A stretch of 64,000 nucleotides of DNA from Planctomycetaceae bacterium. GTDB taxonomy: Bacteria > Planctomycetota > Planctomycetia > Pirellulales > PNKZ01. Both the position numbers and the translations under genes were made by a program. Shown here one piece after another: positions 60,299 through 64,000 of this stretch. Every line of letters starts with the position of its first letter. Positions within the stretch are counted from its first letter, which is position 1. The notes beneath the pieces are model-generated. The model made no database searches and was not told the DNA's origin. It saw nothing but the letters and a program-made list of their open reading frames with translations. The stretch is from the NCBI GenBank assembly GCA_016793115.1, contig JAEUIN010000357.1, forward strand, positions 1 to 64,000, in the 5' to 3' direction.

Positions 60299-61639
60299 AT
60301 GGTTGAACGCGCCGACTTACTGGTCGTTGACGACGACGATGAATTCCGTGACCTTCTCGCTCGCAGGCTTGAAAATCGCGGTTATCAAGTCCGGTCGGCC
60401 GCCGACGGAATCGCCGGGCTGGAAGAGTTGGCCCGACGACAATTCGCCGCCGTGATTACAGACTTGACGATGCCCAATATGTCGGGCCTTGAGTTGCTGG
60501 AAAAATTGAAGGCGGCCGATCCGGACTGTGAAGTCATCCTGTTGACCGGCAGCGCCACGATCGAAACCGCGGTCAAGGCGATGAAGCTCGGCGCCTATGA
60601 TTACGTGACGAAGCCGTGCTCGCTGGCCGAGCTCGACGTCTTGGTCGACAAAGCGGTCGAACGCCGACGGCTCGCGCAAGAGAACGTTCGGCTAAAGGCG
60701 GTGCTGGAGAAAGCGACGCCGCAAACGGAAATGATCGGCGAATCCGCGGCGCTTAAGGAAGTCTGGCGGTTGATCGAACGTGCCGGCCCGACCGATAAGG
60801 CCATTCTGATTCAGGGGGAGAGCGGCACCGGTAAGGAACTGGTCGCACGGGCGTTGCATCGGCGCAGCCGGCGCGCGGCGCAACCGCTGGTGACGATCAA
60901 CTGCGCGGCTTTGTCGGAAACGCTGCTGGAAAGCGAGCTGTTCGGACACGAAAAGGGCTCCTTTACGGGAGCCGTCGCCGCGAAGCCGGGTTTTTTTGAA
61001 GTGGCCGACGGCGGAACTTTGTTTATCGACGAAATCGGCGAGATGCCCGGCTCGCTCCAAGCCAAACTGCTGCGAGTTCTTGAAGACGGTTCGATGCGCC
61101 GCATCGGCTCGGTCAAGGAGCGTCGCGTCGACGTGCGACTGCTGGCCGCGACGAATCGCGATATGGCGGCGGAGGTTGCGGCGGGCCGATTTCGTGAAGA
61201 TTTGTACTATCGTATCAACGTCATGTCGCTGAACCTTCCCCCGCTGCGCGAGCGGCAGGGAGACATCCCGCTGCTCGTGGCCCATTTCCTCGGCGCAGGC
61301 TGGAAGATCGAACCGGAGGCCGTGCAAGCGATCGAGCGATATCGCTGGCCCGGCAATATCCGGCAGTTGATGAACGCGATCGAGCGGGCGAAGATTCTAG
61401 CGGACGATCACACGATTTTGATCGACGATCTCCCGCCGAATGTGATTGCGGATTCTCCGGCAATGAGCGAGGCGCCGTTGTCGGACGAACTCGCCTCGCT
61501 GCAGCGCAATCATGTCGTGGATATCTTGCGGCGCGAACGGGGCAATAAAGCCAGGGCCGCGCGTGCCTTGGGTGTTAATCGTCGCAGCCTCTATCGCATG
61601 CTTGAGAAATACGCGATTCACGAATCGGAGCACGTTTGA
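60299..61639 (+). CDS. NtrC-family sigma-54-dependent response regulator
   Basis: The 446-residue protein has a receiver (1-120; VVDDDDEFRDLLARR, phospho-acceptor Asp near 55 in VITDLTMPNMSG) and a sigma-54 AAA domain (about 140-370). The AAA domain has Walker A GESGTGKE (about 172-179), the sigma-54 contact loop GSFTGA (about 220-225, with Ser in place of the usual Ala) and Walker B GGTLFIDEIGEM. A Fis-type helix-turn-helix ends the protein (about 415-440; GNKARAARALGVNRRSLYRM). It should activate sigma-54 promoters when phosphorylated by the kinase encoded upstream. A near-consensus target promoter lies 1 kb downstream at 62664. Confidence 0.95.
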   Translation: MVERADLLVVDDDDEFRDLLARRLENRGYQVRSAADGIAGLEELARRQFAAVITDLTMPNMSGLELLEKLKAADPDCEVILLTGSATIETAVKAMKLGAYDYVTKPCSLAELDVLVDKAVERRRLAQENVRLKAVLEKATPQTEMIGESAALKEVWRLIERAGPTDKAILIQGESGTGKELVARALHRRSRRAAQPLVTINCAALSETLLESELFGHEKGSFTGAVAAKPGFFEVADGGTLFIDEIGEMPGSLQAKLLRVLEDGSMRRIGSVKERRVDVRLLAATNRDMAAEVAAGRFREDLYYRINVMSLNLPPLRERQGDIPLLVAHFLGAGWKIEPEAVQAIERYRWPGNIRQLMNAIERAKILADDHTILIDDLPPNVIADSPAMSEAPLSDELASLQRNHVVDILRRERGNKARAARALGVNRRSLYRMLEKYAIHESEHV

Positions 61640-61688
61640 ATCGTCGTGCCTTCCCTGCGTGAACGCGAATCGCGGAGACGTCGCGGTC

Positions 61689-62153
61689 TTACAGCGGCGG
61701 TTCACGAATCGATAGGGCCGCCGCGGCGACCGCGACGCCTAGGCTTATTAAGAGCAAGATCAATAGGCCGACGCCGTACACGGTTTGAGCGGCATCGTCG
61801 ATTCGCACCGGTCTGCTGCGCCATTTGGAAATCTGCCGGCCGACGACGCCGCAAATCCAACTCCAGTGAAGCATGACGTGCACGAGGACGCACAGAGCGA
61901 AAAGCCCGAACAGATTAAAGCATCCGGCGGACCATTGGTCGTAGTCTCGCGACCACAGCGTCCAGCCGTCGGCCTGAGTCGCGGGCGGAAAAATGAATCG
62001 CAAGATCAACGCCGCCGCGGCCAGCGCGACGAAGATCGCCAGTAAGAGCGCATCGAGCAGAAAATTGACGATCGTCCGCGAAATCGCCGATTTCTTCGGC
62101 TTCGTCGACGTGTGCGATGCGGATTGCGATTCGGCGTCGTCTAAAGCGAGCAT
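61689..62153 (-). CDS. Small membrane protein resembling DUF4405
   Basis: The 154-residue protein has three or four hydrophobic segments: about 28-52 (RTIVNFLLDALLLAIFVALA), 78-95 (FNLFGLFALCVLVHVML) and 125-147 (YGVGLLILLLISLGVAVAAA). The motif HVMLHWSWI near residue 92, with two His in one helix, is like the haem-ligating His pattern of DUF4405 and small cytochrome b-type membrane proteins. Haem binding is an inference. It converges on the NtrC-type gene and reads away from the cytochrome gene. Confidence 0.7.
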   Translation of the reverse strand: MLALDDAESQSASHTSTKPKKSAISRTIVNFLLDALLLAIFVALAAAALILRFIFPPATQADGWTLWSRDYDQWSAGCFNLFGLFALCVLVHVMLHWSWICGVVGRQISKWRSRPVRIDDAAQTVYGVGLLILLLISLGVAVAAAALSIREPPL

Positions 62154-62727
62154 ACGAGAGACGGGAGTGTGCGGGTTTGCGCCGGCGGTCTGAACCTGTC
62201 AGGATCCGGCTTAGGAAATTGGGTTTGCGTACTTCGAACGGCCGGAGCGATCCCGCGGCCGTTACGAATGATACGTTCTAGCGAATCGAGTACCGATGTC
62301 TTAGACGCTCGATCGGTTTTGTCTGCTCGGGGTTAAACCCAGTTTCGAGCGAATTGTGGGAAAGTTGAAATCCGAGGCCTTGAAAACCGCGTTTATGTGC
62401 GAAATCGCGCAGGGCGCACCGGCCAAGTCGCTTCGGTATTCCACGGGCCGCGGCACTGCGCTCGGATTCGGTGAGTTCGTTTGCATCGCAATGCGCGCTC
62501 ATCTTCACGCCGAGGCTTCGTGACGTCTCCGCGCGCTTGCGCGCGCATGTTGTGCGTCTCGTCGCGCGCCGGTCGCAATGCGTGGTGCGCGCCTCGGCCG
62601 CGCTCCCCGTCATTTTGCACGCAAACTCGACAATTTGAGTCGCGCGGCTCGAAACTACAATTCGTCGGCACCAAGTTTGCTTTCCAAGCGGTCCCTATTC
62701 AACCGTGTTGAATGGAGGACTCATCTC
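62154..62727. other. Regulatory region upstream of the cytochrome gene
   Basis: About 570 bases without a gene. It contains the -24/-12 promoter at 62664-62679, and 120-130 bases further upstream a GC palindrome (gcgcgc-tt-gcgcgc, 62531-62544) that could be an enhancer site. Short minus-strand frames here have no motif. Confidence 0.5.
62664..62679 (+). promoter_or_regulatory. Sigma-54 (-24/-12) promoter of the cytochrome c gene
   Basis: CGGCACCAAGTTTGCT matches the consensus TGGCACNNNNNTTGCW at every position except the first. The invariant GG (62665-62666) and GC (62677-62678) have the required 10-base spacing. The predicted transcript start is near 62690, about 38 bases before the TTG start at 62728. 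An NtrC-type activator is encoded 1 kb upstream. Confidence 0.75.
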
Positions 62728-63747
62728 TTGAAGAGCGTCGGGATCGCGATTTTTACCGCTGCGTTGGCCTGTCTCGGTTGCGAGCGCGCCGTCGTTCCGG
62801 GATATGAACTCAGCGCATCGATGCGGGCGGTCGACAAGGACGATGTCGAAGACCCGAACAAGCTGCGGCACGACGTTGAGATTCAGTTGGAGAAGCATTG
62901 CGGAACGCCGCTTCGACCGAAGTTGATCGGGCATTCCGAGCTTGACGCCGACTATTTGGCCCACGGCGCGGAAGTCTATCGGCAGCGGTGCGCCGCTTGC
63001 CATGGAAACAGCGGGTACGGCAACGGTCCCGCGGCAAGCGTGATGTACCCGTTGCCGCGGGATTATACCAAAGGAATCTTCAAGTTTGTTTCCGTCGTCG
63101 ACGGCACGAAGCCGTTGCGCGAGGATTTGCTGCGGACGGTTCGCAACGGCGCCCGAGGTACGTCGATGCCCTCGTTCGCCTTGTTGCCGAAGCGCGACCT
63201 TGAAGCCGTCGTCGATTACGTCTTGGTGTTGACGCATCGCGGCGAGTTGGAAGACGCGTTGCGAGAGGCGGCGATCGACGAGGAGGAGACCATCGACGAC
63301 AAGCTCGCGACGAAGCTGGCGGATAACATCGCGAAAAGATGGGTCGTTCCAAAGAACAAGGTCATCCATCCGTTGACCGTGGAACCGCCGTACACATGGG
63401 ACAGCATCGAAAAGGGGCGCGAGGCGTTCGCCGGGGCCAACGGAGTCTGTTTTAAGTGCCACGACCGAGACGGCAGCGCTCGTAATCTTCTCGAGGTCGG
63501 CAAGGATCCGTGGGGGCACGAAGGGCGCGCGGCGGACTTAACCAGCGGGATGTTTCACGGCGGTGCGACGTCGATCGACTTGTATCGTCGCATCTACGGG
63601 GGGATCAAGCCGATGCCGGCGTTCGCAACCGGCTATCCCAGCGATCCCGATATGCTCTGGCATCTCGTGCACTACGTGCAGTACATCTCCGGCGCGCGGC
63701 GTCGCGAAGTCGTGCAAAGCTCGCTGTTACCCAACGAACGCAGATGA
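62728..63747 (+). CDS. Di-haem cytochrome c lipoprotein
   Basis: The 339-residue protein is read from a TTG start at 62728, because GGAGG lies nine bases upstream and no ATG fits. The signal peptide is short and ends FTAALACLGC, a lipobox. Two haem c sites are visible: CAACH (about residue 89), followed by GNSGYGNGPAA and MYPLPRDY, and CFKCH (about residue 241), followed by GGIKPMPAFATGYP. Each Cys-x-x-Cys-His sits in a class I cytochrome c domain. It should carry electrons at the outer face of the cytoplasmic membrane. It overlaps a tiny downstream frame and lies under a sigma-54 promoter. Confidence 0.9.
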   Translation: MKSVGIAIFTAALACLGCERAVVPGYELSASMRAVDKDDVEDPNKLRHDVEIQLEKHCGTPLRPKLIGHSELDADYLAHGAEVYRQRCAACHGNSGYGNGPAASVMYPLPRDYTKGIFKFVSVVDGTKPLREDLLRTVRNGARGTSMPSFALLPKRDLEAVVDYVLVLTHRGELEDALREAAIDEEETIDDKLATKLADNIAKRWVVPKNKVIHPLTVEPPYTWDSIEKGREAFAGANGVCFKCHDRDGSARNLLEVGKDPWGHEGRAADLTSGMFHGGATSIDLYRRIYGGIKPMPAFATGYPSDPDMLWHLVHYVQYISGARRREVVQSSLLPNERR

Positions 63748-63815
63748 GCAAGGCCGACGATCGTTCGTTGAGCGCGACCGCTCCTGCCGCCCCGAGGCCG
63801 TTCGCAAGCCGTTGA
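63744..63815 (+). CDS. Possible 23-residue micro-ORF coupled to the cytochrome gene
   Basis: ATG 63744 overlaps the cytochrome stop codon (ATGA) and the frame runs 23 codons (MSKADDRSLSATAPAAPRPF...) to a TGA, ten bases before the next ATG at 63826. It has no motif. It may simply couple translation of the two flanking genes, or it may be chance. Confidence 0.3.
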   Translation: MSKADDRSLSATAPAAPRPFASR

Positions 63816-63825
63816 GAACTTCATC

Positions 63826-64000
63826 ATGACGCCCGATAACGCCCGTTGGACCGCCGACGTTGACAAAGCCGCCGATGAGCGTCGCCAAATGGAGGCGGAG
63901 TTGGCGGAATTGAAGGACCGCGCCGCGTTATTGGAGCGCGAGTTGGAGGCGATGTCTCCGCCTTCCGGTCGGTTCGCCGGCTACTACACCGCTTATTACG
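63826..64000 (+). CDS. Partial coiled-coil protein, cut by the right edge
   Basis: ATG 63826 opens a frame that is still open at the window end (58 codons). It reads MTPDNARWTADVDKAADERR and continues with QMEAELAELKDRAALLEREL, a clear heptad-type coiled coil, then SGRFAGYYTAYY. It is 78 bases from the cytochrome stop and in the same direction, so it is probably the next gene of the sigma-54-driven operon. The family cannot be judged from the fragment. Confidence 0.65.
   Translation, partial: MTPDNARWTADVDKAADERRQMEAELAELKDRAALLERELEAMSPPSGRFAGYYTAYY

Overview
The window comes from a high-GC planctomycete, most likely of the Pirellulales/Planctomycetales type. The evidence is a secreted PVC-type haem-binding (CxxCH) dehydrogenase, a tandem BNR-repeat sialidase-like protein, several HEAT- and TPR-repeat proteins, twin-arginine (TAT) FAD oxidoreductases beside Gfo/Idh/MocA proteins, large PAS/GAF histidine kinases, and dispersed intergenic palindromes of the kind common in these genomes. 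No CRISPR array, rRNA or complete insertion sequence was seen. One tRNA gene (Ser, anticodon CGA) is present.

Layout. (1) 1-2660 is a tandem duplication of a pseudopilin-like gene together with its shared upstream region and the first 24 codons of the neighbouring TAT oxidoreductase gene; the truncated copy sits between the two pseudopilin-like genes. (2) 2577-5190 carries the intact oxidoreductase and a Gfo/Idh/MocA dehydrogenase, followed by a convergent transketolase (5631-7739) and two secreted HEAT-like proteins (7949-11851). (3) 12243-18546 carries an acyl-CoA dehydrogenase facing a minus-strand run: CBS protein, TPR-AAA ATPase, two TPR/membrane proteins and a CoxG-like SRPBCC protein. 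(4) 18772-19359 holds tRNA-Ser(CGA), its terminator and a decayed C-terminal remnant of a UvrA-type ATPase. (5) 20021-26328 is a complete HAE1-type RND efflux set (adaptor, pump, outer-membrane factor). It is followed by a LOG-family protein, an SH3-TPR protein and ATP-dependent PEP carboxykinase. (6) 31387-37307 is a heavy-metal (Cus/Czc type) RND operon with three His-rich components and a visible promoter. (7) 37613-47726 carries the PVC cytochrome dehydrogenase, tandem sialidase-like, DUF1254/DUF1214, Gly-rich/TPR and SnoaL-like secreted proteins. (8) 47727-48866 has no intact gene but contains a probable fragment of a ferredoxin-nitrite reductase.

(9) 48867-64000 is a dense signalling and stress island: a NarL-type regulator, a 1096-residue GAF/PAS histidine kinase with a coupled receiver, a globin-coupled histidine kinase with a coupled double receiver, a universal stress protein with a baeRF-type protein, a receiver-kinase with an NtrC-type sigma-54 activator, a DUF4405-like membrane protein, and a di-haem cytochrome c lipoprotein starting a further operon. 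A near-consensus -24/-12 sigma-54 promoter (62664-62679) lies upstream of the cytochrome gene. This gives a testable circuit from gas or redox sensing through the NtrC protein to cytochrome expression, and it is the most interesting system in the window.

All assignments come from reading the sequence and translations by eye. No database search was possible.
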